Virus record (IMG/VR): IMGVR_UViG_3300030061_003765
Coordinates: 1 to 41,364 of that record
Strand: one strand, 5' to 3'
Source of the DNA: a virus
DNA length: 41,364 nt
In this document: positions 29,438 through 38,238 of the stretch, one piece after another
Layout: each line of letters begins with the position of its first letter
Numbering within the stretch: the stretch's first letter is position 1
Notes under the pieces: model-generated
Database searches by the model: none
What the model was told of the DNA's origin: nothing
What the model saw: only the letters and a program-made list of their open reading frames with translations
Position numbers and translations under genes: made by a program

Positions 29438-30223
29438 TTATTCAGTATTTCTAACAATTATAGTAGGACACATATAAATATTACCAAATTTTCTAAGTTT
29501 TTCAGAAAAATCCCAATGTTCACATGCTAATATTTTATCAGGGGCATATATTCCTTTTTTTATTGTTTTTAATTCATATTTTAATTCAGGTTTGTTTAGA
29601 ATTTCAGTTTTAAAAAAACAAACCCCACCGTATCCACTATTTACTTTAACTAATTCTCCATTAAACCATTTGTTTTTATCATCTTCATCTTCAAAGGGAC
29701 AAGACTGGAATCCATATTTCCATAAAAAATCTAAACCTAAAAAATTCTTTTTATCTATTAAACCTAAAGTGTCATAAAAATGATTATCATTGGGATTAGT
29801 TTTACATTTATTTGAATCTTTACCATTACATCCTAATGCTACTAAATCTTTTGGCTTTTTTATTTTTAAAAATTGATCTATAATACTTAAAGAAAAAGTA
29901 ACATCAGAGTCTATCATTATTGACCATTCTCCTTTATAAGGTCTTAAATTTAAATATTGGTTTCGAGCGTTAACTATATTTTGTACTCGGGTTGGATCTA
30001 AATTTCTTGGATGTTTTTTAGAATTAAAATCTTCATATTTAAATTCACCATTTTTACCTTTCATAAAATTCTTAAGAAGACTTCTAGTATTATCTTCAGA
30101 ATCATTTTCATAAAAATAATAATAAAAATTATAATCTTTTTCTAAAGTTTTTAATAAAGGAAGGAGAAAATTTGACAAATAACTTTCATTATTTCTAAAA
30201 GTAGCTATTATGTTAAAAATCAT
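29438..30223 (-). CDS. CAP59/GT69-like mannosyltransferase (261 aa)
   Basis: Resembles the CAP59 mannosyltransferase family (cryptococcal capsule alpha-1,3-mannosyltransferase type). Features: FRNNESYLSNFLLPLL start, YFYENDSEDNTRSLL, a PTRVQNIVNARNQYL block, and the metal site in MIDSDVTFSL, plus a C-terminal region ending IVRNTE. Family assignment is by pattern and not certain. A eukaryotic-type mannosyltransferase in a phage is unusual. Confidence 0.5.
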   Translation of the reverse strand: MIFNIIATFRNNESYLSNFLLPLLKTLEKDYNFYYYFYENDSEDNTRSLLKNFMKGKNGEFKYEDFNSKKHPRNLDPTRVQNIVNARNQYLNLRPYKGEWSIMIDSDVTFSLSIIDQFLKIKKPKDLVALGCNGKDSNKCKTNPNDNHFYDTLGLIDKKNFLGLDFLWKYGFQSCPFEDEDDKNKWFNGELVKVNSGYGGVCFFKTEILNKPELKYELKTIKKGIYAPDKILACEHWDFSEKLRKFGNIYMCPTIIVRNTE

Positions 30224-30936
30224 GGTTTTAAGTCATTATAATACTTATCTAATATACTAGGTCTGGGCCAATGTAAATGATCCCAATAATGAACACAATA
30301 AGCGTCTTCAAAATTTTTATTTTTAATAGTGTCTTTATAAAGTTCATCTAATTTAGATGATATACTAGTATCAGGAATAGGAAACATTAATTTAGTATCT
30401 ATTATATTATAATATTCAGGATGTTTCATTTGAAATTGGGTCCAATTTTTTGGACCAAAAGCTTCCATATTATATCCTATTTTCCATTGCTTTTCAATTT
30501 CGAATTTTTCTAATCCAAACTCTAATAATTTTAATAATTTTTCATTTTTTTCTTTTAAACAAAATGTAGCACACCCTAACATAAAAGGATTATGTTCTTT
30601 TGGTTCTAAAGGTATATTAATTTTATCTAAATCTAAAACCCATTCATCTATAGGTCTCAAACATTCAACATCTAAATCAGCATATACCCCACCATAATGA
30701 TAACCTATTAAAATTCTTAACAAATCTGTTTTCACCATCACATCCTTTACTTGGTTGTAAGTGTTTATAAAATCTGGGAATTCTTTTTCAATAAGATGTT
30801 GGGAACTTTTTTCATCCCATAAAATATATTGATAGTTTGGGTTTACTTTAGACCATGATTCTTGGCAAAAGTCATATTTTTGGGGGTATTTTCCATCAGG
30901 GGAGAACCAAATTTGATGAATTATTTTAGGTATCAT
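30220..30936 (-). CDS. GT32/OCH1-like glycosyltransferase (238 aa)
   Basis: Starts MIPKIIHQIWFSPDGKYP, the textbook N-terminus of this family, with the sugar-binding KTDLLRILIGYHYGGVYAD block and an intact Asp87-Leu-Asp89 site (ADLDVECL). Ends with VHYWDHLHW, the usual C-terminal aromatic/His block. Likely active, transferring hexose to an oligosaccharide. Confidence 0.8.
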   Translation of the reverse strand: MIPKIIHQIWFSPDGKYPQKYDFCQESWSKVNPNYQYILWDEKSSQHLIEKEFPDFINTYNQVKDVMVKTDLLRILIGYHYGGVYADLDVECLRPIDEWVLDLDKINIPLEPKEHNPFMLGCATFCLKEKNEKLLKLLEFGLEKFEIEKQWKIGYNMEAFGPKNWTQFQMKHPEYYNIIDTKLMFPIPDTSISSKLDELYKDTIKNKNFEDAYCVHYWDHLHWPRPSILDKYYNDLKP

Positions 30937-31730
30937 AAAAAACGTCTTGCTATTTTATTGTAAGTAGTATTTATTGTTTTAATATCTTTCACGGTTAAAT
31001 TATTTAAATATTTCCAAGAAGTAGATTCCCATAAATGATGGCAATAAGCTTCATTAAAATCATGATCTTCTTTAAATAACATTTTAATACCTTTATTATC
31101 CCAAATTGGATAATGAAAACTTTTGTGATTTTCAATATATATCTTTTCTGGGAATTGGTTTGATAAAAATCTAGGTACAGATACAGAATGTTCATCCCAA
31201 TAGTGATAGTTTTCACCACCACTAGAATTAATATCCTGAGTTTTAGGTTTTGCTCTAAAATGTTTATAAGAATTAAACCATGTATTTATAAAGGAATTAT
31301 TTGGTGTTGATAATATAACAGCGTTACATAAACCATAAATATTATTTCCATCTTCAGATAATTGTTCCCCTATGATGAATTCATTATTTAGTATAGGCGT
31401 AAAAGGTTTAACACATATAGTATCGATATCCATATAAATACCACCTTTTTCTTTTAGTATTTCTAATCTAATTATATCAGCTTGATGGGCTACATGATAT
31501 AATGGGTTATTAAAGATATGATTTGGTGGGTCTATTTTAATTAATTCAATTTGATCTTGAATTTTTTTAAACCATTTAGTTTGTGGTAGATACTTGTAAT
31601 AAAAATATACCTTATCAGGTTTATTTACTTGTATAGCTGATTTGATAGCTAAATAATGAGATAAGTTAAAAGGTTTACCACCAAAATCTTTATTCAAACC
31701 AAATATAAAATGAAAAACATTAGGTATCAT
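30933..31730 (-). CDS. GT32-like glycosyltransferase (265 aa)
   Basis: Begins MIPNVFHFIFGLNKDFG; contains the sugar-binding HQADIIRLEILKEKGGIYM block and a perfect Asp101-Ile-Asp103 (DIDTICVKP). C-terminal EAYCHHLWESTSW matches the alpha-1,4-GT C-terminal signature. Starts after a short gap; a TATAAATAT motif lies only 3 bases from its ATG, too close for a usual promoter. Confidence 0.75.
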   Translation of the reverse strand: MIPNVFHFIFGLNKDFGGKPFNLSHYLAIKSAIQVNKPDKVYFYYKYLPQTKWFKKIQDQIELIKIDPPNHIFNNPLYHVAHQADIIRLEILKEKGGIYMDIDTICVKPFTPILNNEFIIGEQLSEDGNNIYGLCNAVILSTPNNSFINTWFNSYKHFRAKPKTQDINSSGGENYHYWDEHSVSVPRFLSNQFPEKIYIENHKSFHYPIWDNKGIKMLFKEDHDFNEAYCHHLWESTSWKYLNNLTVKDIKTINTTYNKIARRFL

Positions 31731-31760
31731 GTTTATAAATATGATACGTAGGTAATAGTG

Positions 31761-32231
31761 TTAATCTCTCAAATCAGGAAGTAAATCAAGATGGAATATA
31801 GCACTCATGAAATCACCAGGTTCAAATTGTTTTTTAGTACTCATATCTGTTTTATGAGGATAATATTTATCTTCTTGTCCTATCACTTTAAATTCCTCTT
31901 TATTTTCCATAGAGAACTTTTTTACTTTAACTGCAGACCACTTCCAATTTTTTGAACTTGTACCATCAGCAAAAACCATCCCTAAATCTTCAACATTAAT
32001 AGTTTGTGGAAACCACATCTTTCCATCCTTACCCTCTTGAATTATTTCTTTATGTAGTTCTGGCATTGCTTTTAGATTTTCTTCAAAGAATGGTTCATCT
32101 TTTTTCATTAATGTGTTTGTTTGAAAACCACAACCTAAACAACTCCAATTTTGAATTTTGTCATTTATTTCAAAATTATAACAAGCATCAGACCCACAAA
32201 GATCACATATAACTAATTTATCACTTTTCAT
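31761..32231 (-). CDS. Zinc-ribbon protein (156 aa)
   Basis: N-terminal zinc ribbon with CDLCG and CLGCG pairs (Cys9, Cys12 and Cys31, Cys34). The remaining 110 residues have no recognised fold. Position at the upstream edge of the GT32 group suggests a cotranscribed accessory gene. Its start overlaps the GT4 stop by ATGA. Confidence 0.6.
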   Translation of the reverse strand: MKSDKLVICDLCGSDACYNFEINDKIQNWSCLGCGFQTNTLMKKDEPFFEENLKAMPELHKEIIQEGKDGKMWFPQTINVEDLGMVFADGTSSKNWKWSAVKVKKFSMENKEEFKVIGQEDKYYPHKTDMSTKKQFEPGDFMSAIFHLDLLPDLRD

Positions 32232-33547
32232 ATTTTCTTTAATTTTGGTAGTTTAAGTTTTGGTAGTTCTGTTTTATTTTCTCCTACCTTTTTTAATTTT
32301 GGTAATTTTAATTCTGTTTGTTTTGGGAATTTAGGAACATTTTCATTTAAAATAATATTTAATTTTTCTACCATTTTAGTAAAACTAAAATTATCTTTTG
32401 AATGTGTAGCTTGGCGTCTTGCATTTGGAAGTAATTCTTTATATTTTTTATGAGTATCTTTTAATACTCTTCCTAATGACATTGTGTCAACATCAAACCA
32501 TTTTGAACCTTGAATTAACCATTTATTTTGAGCACTAGGATGAACATCATTTAAAGTGCCCGGTAATAAAAGACTCATATCAGGTTTTAAGAAATCTGTA
32601 TGTCCTGACCACCCTGTGGTGATAATAGGTTTTTTAGTTTGTGTAAATTCTAATAATGGTCTTCCAAATCCTTCACCTTTAGTTAAACTAACCATAGCTT
32701 TAACTTTATTGTGGTTATATAATTCATTTATCTCAGAATCTGTGAAATCACCATGTAATAAATAAATGTTAGGTAATTTACCTTTAACTGTGTCTTTTAT
32801 TGTTTGAATCTTTTGTAATATTTTTTCTTTATCCATGTATGAGACAACTCCATGACTTGTTTTCAAAATTAAAGCTGGTTGTTTTTGTTTATTTTTAAAA
32901 GTTTCACAAAAAGATTTAATAAGTAAACCTACATTTTTTCTATCATGTCCAAAATCTCCTTGTATCCAATGTCCTACAAATAAATAACAAAATGATTCTC
33001 TAATATTTGATAGATCTAAACTAGACTTTACTGGTTTGTAGATGTCTAAATTTAATCCCTCAAATAAAACATCAGTTTTAGTATTTAATTCTATGTTACC
33101 TAAAACTTGATTTGTATTTTGATCATGTTTTTGAAATTTTGAATTTTTTAATACATCTATAGTATGTTTAGAAGAACCTAATACTAAATCCATTCTGTTA
33201 CATCCCTCAACCCAATCAGCAGGAGCTAAAGTTGATTCAATACCTGCTGTTATTCCTATATTATATTTACCCTGCTTCATAAATTCATTTGGGATGGTAA
33301 TTTGTATCCAAATATCAGGTTGGGGATATTGTTGATTTGGTTGAGGATAAAATAAATGATTATTTAAAAATGACCATTCTGGGTGGTCCTCTATAAATCC
33401 CCAAGGTGTATTACCCCACCTTTGGGGTAAAATTTTAACATCATATTTTTCTAATTCAATAAATGCTTTAGCTACATCTCTACCTCTTGCTCCATACCCT
33501 GAGTATGTATTAATTGGGCAACTTATTACTACTGTTTCTTTACTCAT
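32228..33547 (-). CDS. GT4 glycosyltransferase with KLPKLKK repeat tail (439 aa)
   Basis: A GT-B enzyme of the GT4 (RfaB-like) family: N-terminal SGYGARGRDVAKAF, and the donor site with GEGFGRPLLEF near 290, whose first Glu and the later Glu form the E-x7-E type signature. The last ~35 residues are unusual: a Lys/Pro/Leu repeat (LPKLKK, LPKLKL, LPKLKKI), as if a linker or binding tail. Substrate unknown. It directly follows the second GT4 gene. Confidence 0.75.
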   Translation of the reverse strand: MSKETVVISCPINTYSGYGARGRDVAKAFIELEKYDVKILPQRWGNTPWGFIEDHPEWSFLNNHLFYPQPNQQYPQPDIWIQITIPNEFMKQGKYNIGITAGIESTLAPADWVEGCNRMDLVLGSSKHTIDVLKNSKFQKHDQNTNQVLGNIELNTKTDVLFEGLNLDIYKPVKSSLDLSNIRESFCYLFVGHWIQGDFGHDRKNVGLLIKSFCETFKNKQKQPALILKTSHGVVSYMDKEKILQKIQTIKDTVKGKLPNIYLLHGDFTDSEINELYNHNKVKAMVSLTKGEGFGRPLLEFTQTKKPIITTGWSGHTDFLKPDMSLLLPGTLNDVHPSAQNKWLIQGSKWFDVDTMSLGRVLKDTHKKYKELLPNARRQATHSKDNFSFTKMVEKLNIILNENVPKFPKQTELKLPKLKKVGENKTELPKLKLPKLKKI

Positions 33548-33548
33548 T

Positions 33549-34988
33549 TTAATAAACTAATTTATGTGTTTGTACTTTTTTAATATTTGCATTAGTATTA
33601 ATTAACTCAAATTTTTCTCTTGGTTCCCAAGTGTCAAATAATTCATCAACTGCTTCTATAATTCTATTACTCATTTTCTCAGAGGTAAAACCGGCTTCAT
33701 CACTTAAAGCCCATTCTTTACCCTTCATTCCTACTTCAACTCTTTTATCATGGCCTAAATTATAAACTTCTTTAATTCTATCACAAGCATCTTCAGCTGT
33801 ACACCTATCATCCCAAATATAAGGAGTTTGAGGTGATCCCTGTAATGACCTATTTGTTGGATATACTGGAAATGCCCATTCTCCATGTTTTTTATATTTT
33901 CCTGTATGGTTAGATGGTAAATCTGGTGATGGTGTAAACCAGTTTCCATTTTCATCTTCAAATCTCATTTGATCCTGCATTCCCCCTGTCACATTAGCTA
34001 TAATAGGTGTCCCCGTTAATATGGCTTCAGTTAATGTTAGTCCCCATCCTTCATTTGAAGTTAATAAAATTTGAACATCTGCTAAATTATATAATAAATT
34101 TAAATCTGATGTACTTAATTTATTAGTTGAGAATGAAATAGCATTTGGATAATCTTTTCCAAATAGTAATTCATTAACTACTCCTAAATCAGTTCCAGCT
34201 TCATGTACTACTTCAGTATGTAATATAAATTTACACTTATTAGCTTTTTCTTTAGGTAATGAGTCTAAAAATAATCTAAACGCTAGCATTGTATCAGGAA
34301 TTTGTTTTCTTCTAATATTTCTAGAATTAAAAAACATAATAAAATCTACATCTTGATCCCCAAATATATTCTTTTTTAAATTTTGAATCTCATTTGAATT
34401 TTTATCTATTGGAAAATAGTATTTTGGGTTTAACCCATGAGGAATATATTTAATAATTTTATCTTTAGCTTTATCTCCTAAAACAATTTCATTAATATTT
34501 TTTGTTTGTTTTGATATTGCTAACAAGGCATCACATGATTCATAAAATGCTTTATTATATAGTGGAGCAGGATAATCATCCCAAATGTTTAAATATATAA
34601 TTGGTATTTCTTTTCTAATTTCACTCTCCATATTGAACAACCATTCAAAATATCTTGGATCTGTAATAATAAAGATAGCATCTGGTTTTTCCATTTTAAT
34701 CATTTGTCTAATTAAATCTGGGTTGCCATAACCGTCAATAGGATATAGGATAACATTTGAATCCTCTAATCCTGTTTCTTTATTAGTATCAATACTTAAG
34801 TCAAATTTTTTACCTTGATCTGGATGTTTAATAGCTCCTGCTAATTGTACCCAATTAAAATGCTGGGCTGTGTTAAGTACCATTTCTTTAGCTACAGTAG
34901 CTACTCCTGAGTGTACTCTTATATCATCACATATTAGTAGGATTTTCTTTCTCTCATTTTGAGGAAGATATTTAAAACTTTTATTCAT
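33549..34988 (-). CDS. GT4 glycosyltransferase (479 aa)
   Basis: GT-B fold, GT4 family: N-terminal ILLICDDIRVHSGVATVAKEM, IPHGLNPKYYFP near 180, and the donor site TSNEGWGLTLTEAILTGTPII around 300-320 with both catalytic Glu residues. C-terminus is a helical extension. Paralogous to the gene downstream by only 1-base gap. Likely adds hexose to a lipid or peptide-linked glycan. Confidence 0.8.
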   Translation of the reverse strand: MNKSFKYLPQNERKKILLICDDIRVHSGVATVAKEMVLNTAQHFNWVQLAGAIKHPDQGKKFDLSIDTNKETGLEDSNVILYPIDGYGNPDLIRQMIKMEKPDAIFIITDPRYFEWLFNMESEIRKEIPIIYLNIWDDYPAPLYNKAFYESCDALLAISKQTKNINEIVLGDKAKDKIIKYIPHGLNPKYYFPIDKNSNEIQNLKKNIFGDQDVDFIMFFNSRNIRRKQIPDTMLAFRLFLDSLPKEKANKCKFILHTEVVHEAGTDLGVVNELLFGKDYPNAISFSTNKLSTSDLNLLYNLADVQILLTSNEGWGLTLTEAILTGTPIIANVTGGMQDQMRFEDENGNWFTPSPDLPSNHTGKYKKHGEWAFPVYPTNRSLQGSPQTPYIWDDRCTAEDACDRIKEVYNLGHDKRVEVGMKGKEWALSDEAGFTSEKMSNRIIEAVDELFDTWEPREKFELINTNANIKKVQTHKLVY

Positions 34989-34992
34989 ATTA

Positions 34993-35181
34993 TTATAATT
35001 CTAGGTTAGTGTGGTTGTTTATTTTTTTTCTGAATTCTTCATCTGTTAAATAAAGATGAATTGCTCTATCTGATAATTTTTGGAATGAGAATTTTCTTTT
35101 AACACATTCTATTTTAAAATTTTCAAATAAATCACTCTTAACTTTAACACTAGTAAGAGTCATATCTTTCTTTTCTGCCAT
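34993..35181 (-). CDS. Small RHH-like regulator (62 aa)
   Basis: Compact basic protein with a beta strand (LTSVKVKSDLFENFK) followed by two helices (RKFSFQKLSDRAIHLYL), the pattern of a CopG/Arc ribbon-helix-helix DNA-binding dimer. Could regulate the glycan operon just downstream, from which it is 4 bases away. Family not confirmed. Confidence 0.5.
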   Translation of the reverse strand: MAEKKDMTLTSVKVKSDLFENFKIECVKRKFSFQKLSDRAIHLYLTDEEFRKKINNHTNLEL

Positions 35182-35210
35182 TTTGGTTTATTTGGTTAAT
35201 AATTATTTTA

Positions 35211-35220
35211 TATAAATATA
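35211..35220 (-). promoter_or_regulatory. TATATTTATA motif before the RHH gene
   Basis: Minus-strand TATATTTATA 29 bases before the ATG at 35181, with a canonical TATATTTA but no TTTGGCTT at exact spacing. It could begin the glycan transcription unit. Confidence 0.35.
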
Positions 35221-35229
35221 TCAATATTC

Positions 35230-36177
35230 CTAAAAATCGCCGCCTAAGCCGCATAATTTTTTATCTTCTTTAAAAGCACAAAAAGTACAATTCCATTTAC
35301 TTGGATTGGGTAGCATTACCTTATCAGTATAACTATTTTCTTTAAAACAATCTTTTATAAAATCATGTATTGCATTTGTTGCTCTAGATCTTTTTATTTT
35401 TCCTGATGGTGGTTCATATAATTGAAATCTTTTTTGTGGGTAATCTCCACCTTCATATACTTTTCTTCTTGTAATAAAAAATTCAATATCAATATTATCT
35501 ACAGGTACATTAAATTGTTCAGCAAAGAATTTTTTGTATAATATAAGTTGAAATTGTTTATCTTCATCTTTTTTAACATAATCTAACTTCCAACCCTTAG
35601 TAGATGTTTTAATATCTATTATTTTAAATTTATTTAATGTTTCATTATACATTACAATATCTAAATAGCCGATAAATAAAACATTAGGGTTTGTGGAAAT
35701 TGGAGGTAATGTTATAGGAGTTTCAATTCCTACTAAATGCCAACCCCGTTTTGAAAAATATTTACCTCTGTTCTTTTTTAAATAATTTAATATTTCAACT
35801 CCATCTTGATAAAACTCACTCAATTCACCTGGATCTGAAAAATGTTGGTTTTTGTTTTTCTTATATTCATCCTGGTAGTGTTCTCTAAGTTTATCTTTTA
35901 ATATTTCTAAAATATCCTCTCTATCAGCTGCTGCCCCACTTTTTTCATACATCACTTGAATATAATGTTGAAATGCTTCATGTAGTGCTTTTCCAAATAC
36001 AGTATGAATACTTGGGGTGTAAACTTTATGACCATCTCTATATTGTAGTGCCCATTGTTTAGGACATTTCTTCCACATTGAATATTGTGAGTATGAAATA
36101 TTCTTTTGATAAGCGTAATTAACCTTTATAGGTTCATAACTTTTTATTTCTTTTACTATAGATGGTAATTTAGGCAT
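35230..36177 (-). CDS. Cas4/RecB-like PD-(D/E)XK nuclease with Fe-S cysteines (315 aa)
   Basis: A PD-(D/E)XK exonuclease of the Cas4/AddB-like group. Visible: KCPKQW with Cys38, a GKALHEAF block with His66, Glu152, Asp173 in GYLDIVM, and the metal-binding Asp188-Ile-Lys190 (IIDIKTSTKG). A C-terminal CTFCAFKEDKKLC gives Cys297, Cys300, Cys309, which with Cys38 would form a 4Fe-4S cluster. The frame opens at a TTG (36204), but ATG 36177 (MPKLPSIVKE) fits better and lies 1 base after the preceding stop. Role in phage recombination or host DNA breakdown is inferred. Confidence 0.8.
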   Translation of the reverse strand: MPKLPSIVKEIKSYEPIKVNYAYQKNISYSQYSMWKKCPKQWALQYRDGHKVYTPSIHTVFGKALHEAFQHYIQVMYEKSGAAADREDILEILKDKLREHYQDEYKKNKNQHFSDPGELSEFYQDGVEILNYLKKNRGKYFSKRGWHLVGIETPITLPPISTNPNVLFIGYLDIVMYNETLNKFKIIDIKTSTKGWKLDYVKKDEDKQFQLILYKKFFAEQFNVPVDNIDIEFFITRRKVYEGGDYPQKRFQLYEPPSGKIKRSRATNAIHDFIKDCFKENSYTDKVMLPNPSKWNCTFCAFKEDKKLCGLGGDF

Positions 36178-36178
36178 T

Positions 36179-36529
36179 TTATTTTTTCCATTTATCTCTA
36201 CCAACTAACAAACCAATTATACCATAATTAGCTACATCTATAAACGTATCTTCCATTCCTTCACCCTTAACAAAATTTCTACCATTAGTTAGTAAATTTC
36301 TTAGTCTTGATATCTTATCTGTTAATCTAATTGCTAATCCTGTTAATGAAAATTTTTTATCATTATCTTTAGTCAAATCTCCTCCTAGTGAAATATTTTG
36401 TAATCCATAATCCATATGTTTAGCTGCAAACATTTTATACATTTCATCTTGGATGTCCTTAAATTCTTTAGATAATTCAGGATATTCTTTTTCAAAAATT
36501 TTAATTATTTCTTTATTTGTCATCTTCAT
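36179..36529 (-). CDS. DUF1599-like protein (116 aa)
   Basis: Shows the DUF1599 (nucleotide modification associated domain 1) pattern: HMDYGLQNISLGG, IRLTDKISRLRNLL, and DTFIDVANYGIIGLLV. These phage proteins are linked to modified bases or nucleotide metabolism, but no catalytic mechanism is known. The upstream acidic gene overlaps it by 17 bases. A phage using modified DNA is possible. Confidence 0.6.
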   Translation of the reverse strand: MKMTNKEIIKIFEKEYPELSKEFKDIQDEMYKMFAAKHMDYGLQNISLGGDLTKDNDKKFSLTGLAIRLTDKISRLRNLLTNGRNFVKGEGMEDTFIDVANYGIIGLLVGRDKWKK

Positions 36530-36722
36530 CTTCTATTAATTCAGGCCAATCATGATCTTCTAAAACTTTATCATGTGATAAGTCAAATTCAACTTCATCT
36601 AATACTTCTTCTTGAAGATCTTCATCTTCAGATTTCCATTTTTTAATTTGTTCTGGGGTTAAATCTTCTGTTATCTCCCATCTGTAATCAGTGTAAGTAA
36701 CCATTTTTCTTAATTTTGCCAT
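36513..36722 (-). CDS. Acidic small protein (69 aa)
   Basis: Very acidic (many Asp/Glu), beginning MAKLRKMVTYTDYRW and ending ELIEDEDDK. Start context AAAGTTATG. Its charge suggests DNA mimicry or a protein-binding role. No family recognised. Confidence 0.55.
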   Translation of the reverse strand: MAKLRKMVTYTDYRWEITEDLTPEQIKKWKSEDEDLQEEVLDEVEFDLSHDKVLEDHDWPELIEDEDDK

Positions 36723-36736
36723 AACTTTATTTTTTA

Positions 36737-37318
36737 TTAAATTGGTTCACCATCAGTAAGTACTAATGAATGACATTCTTTTAAAAGTTCTTGTTTAGTT
36801 TCATAAACTTCATCATAAAACTCTTGTTGTACTTCATCATAACCTTCATCATCCCAATCCATATCATCAGTTGGGTTTTCTACATAATCTTCTTCTTCCC
36901 ATATGCAAGGAGTGCCATCTTTATCTTTTTTAACAACAATAGCACCTATTGGATCATGTGTTTCATCTTCATATAATACTTCAATTTCTACATTTTCATC
37001 TAATTCAGCACATAATTTATATAAATGAATAAAAAAATCTTTTGGTGGGTACCAAGCTGATGTAGTTGAGAATTCTCCTTCATCTTCAACATCTTCTAAA
37101 TGAGTCCATTTAGCACCCATATTATCAACTGCCCAATCATACATCACTCCTCCACCACTTCCACAATCAACATCTTTATAAAATGCCTTTGCAAATGCTG
37201 TTATACCGTGGTCATCATTTTCATATTTTTCTTCAGTTTTATCTATTAAAGAATCAACATATTTTAAGGTGTCATTATTAGCCTTAACTGTAATCCAACT
37301 TTTTAAATGGTTTGCCAT
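36737..37318 (-). CDS. Api92/YubB-like protein (193 aa)
   Basis: Resembles Api92-like proteins with a ferredoxin-like fold (DUF1281/YubB type): MANHLKSWITVK start, YDWAVDNMGAKW block, and SAWYPPKDFFIHLYKLC. Found in phages and plasmids with unknown function; the C-terminus here is strongly acidic (DDMDWDDEGYDEVQ). Assignment is moderate. Confidence 0.5.
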   Translation of the reverse strand: MANHLKSWITVKANNDTLKYVDSLIDKTEEKYENDDHGITAFAKAFYKDVDCGSGGGVMYDWAVDNMGAKWTHLEDVEDEGEFSTTSAWYPPKDFFIHLYKLCAELDENVEIEVLYEDETHDPIGAIVVKKDKDGTPCIWEEEDYVENPTDDMDWDDEGYDEVQQEFYDEVYETKQELLKECHSLVLTDGEPI

Positions 37319-37322
37319 AATT

Positions 37323-37754
37323 TTATTTTAATAGTTTTTTAGCTTCTTTTTCTACAATACCTGTTTCTCTTAATATCTTTTTTATTTTTTCATTTCCGAG
37401 GATATTAATATAAGTAGGAATTTCTGAGGTTCCAATCTTAAAGTAATTAGAGAGTATTTCTATTAATTCCTTATTGTAACTTTTAGATTTTGATTTAATA
37501 TATTTAAAATAACTTTTACCTTCTGGAATCATCTCTTTATAGAAATTGTATATTTCTTTTTTGTTATGAGGCATTAAAGACTGTGCATAATTAGCAAGTT
37601 CAACGTAATATAAGTTCATACTTATGAATCTGTGTACCATATATGAATTGAAATTATCCCAGTCTTTATCCGTAAATTCCTCAGCTGATGATTTATGAAG
37701 GGTTATTTCATTTAACCAATCAAATATATTTTTAGTCTTGTTTTTTAACTCCAT
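37323..37754 (-). CDS. 62: gp62-like clamp loader small subunit (143 aa)
   Basis: Resembles the T4 gp62 clamp loader subunit as seen in T4-like cyanophages: KNIFDWLNEITLHK start, WDNFNSYMVHRFISMN near 33-48, and a helical C-terminus. gp62 joins gp44 to load the sliding clamp on primer-template DNA. The frame opens at 37784, but ATG 37754 fits the family start; it overlaps the DUF2061 gene by 23 bases. It is separated from gp44 by three genes, unlike T4. Confidence 0.65.
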   Translation of the reverse strand: MELKNKTKNIFDWLNEITLHKSSAEEFTDKDWDNFNSYMVHRFISMNLYYVELANYAQSLMPHNKKEIYNFYKEMIPEGKSYFKYIKSKSKSYNKELIEILSNYFKIGTSEIPTYINILGNEKIKKILRETGIVEKEAKKLLK

Positions 37755-38238
37755 ACTTTGAAAATCTAAACCATGCTCTTTCATGAAAATAATAAATGGG
37801 TATTTTAATAAAAAACTCTATCCCACCAATTGTTACCCCAATTAAGGGTTCATCTGTAATTAAATAAGCTACAAGGATAGTAGTTAGGGTTGAAAATATT
37901 CTCCAAGTAAGAGCTTTAAATATATGTCTTTTTCTACTAACACTTCCAGATGAATTGATAATTCTGAAGATTTTAGGGAGTTTACTTTTAGATTTTATAG
38001 TCTTAAATCTAATATTTTCAGGGTGTTTTACTGTTGAAAGGGGGCTGGTTCCTATTTTATTTATTGTTGAAGTAAATTTTCCATCTACTATAAAATCAGC
38101 TTCCCTATAATCTTCAATAAGTAAAGAATATAACTTATCGTCATTTAGATCCCTAAGACGATAAGTTTTCCTATATTCAGAAGTTGACTTTTCTTCTAAA
38201 ATTTCATATTCTTTATCTTTAATGATTAATATCTCCAT
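37732..38238 (-). CDS. Protein with C-terminal DUF2061 membrane domain (168 aa)
   Basis: Residues about 100-160 match DUF2061: SRKRHIFKALTWRIFSTL, then TDEPLIGVTIGGIEFF and the IYYFHERAW ending. DUF2061 proteins are small bacterial membrane proteins, often in Bacteroidetes and near sulfate-activation genes. The N-terminal ~95 residues are a separate soluble segment. The role is unknown; because a sulfotransferase is encoded in the window, a sulfate link is tempting but unproven. Confidence 0.65.
   Translation of the reverse strand: MEILIIKDKEYEILEEKSTSEYRKTYRLRDLNDDKLYSLLIEDYREADFIVDGKFTSTINKIGTSPLSTVKHPENIRFKTIKSKSKLPKIFRIINSSGSVSRKRHIFKALTWRIFSTLTTILVAYLITDEPLIGVTIGGIEFFIKIPIYYFHERAWFRFSKYGVKKQD

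Noticed and set aside
31734-31743. CATATTTATA as a promoter for the GT32-like gene
   Set aside because: It ends 3 bases before the conserved start MIPNVFHF, too close for a normal transcript.
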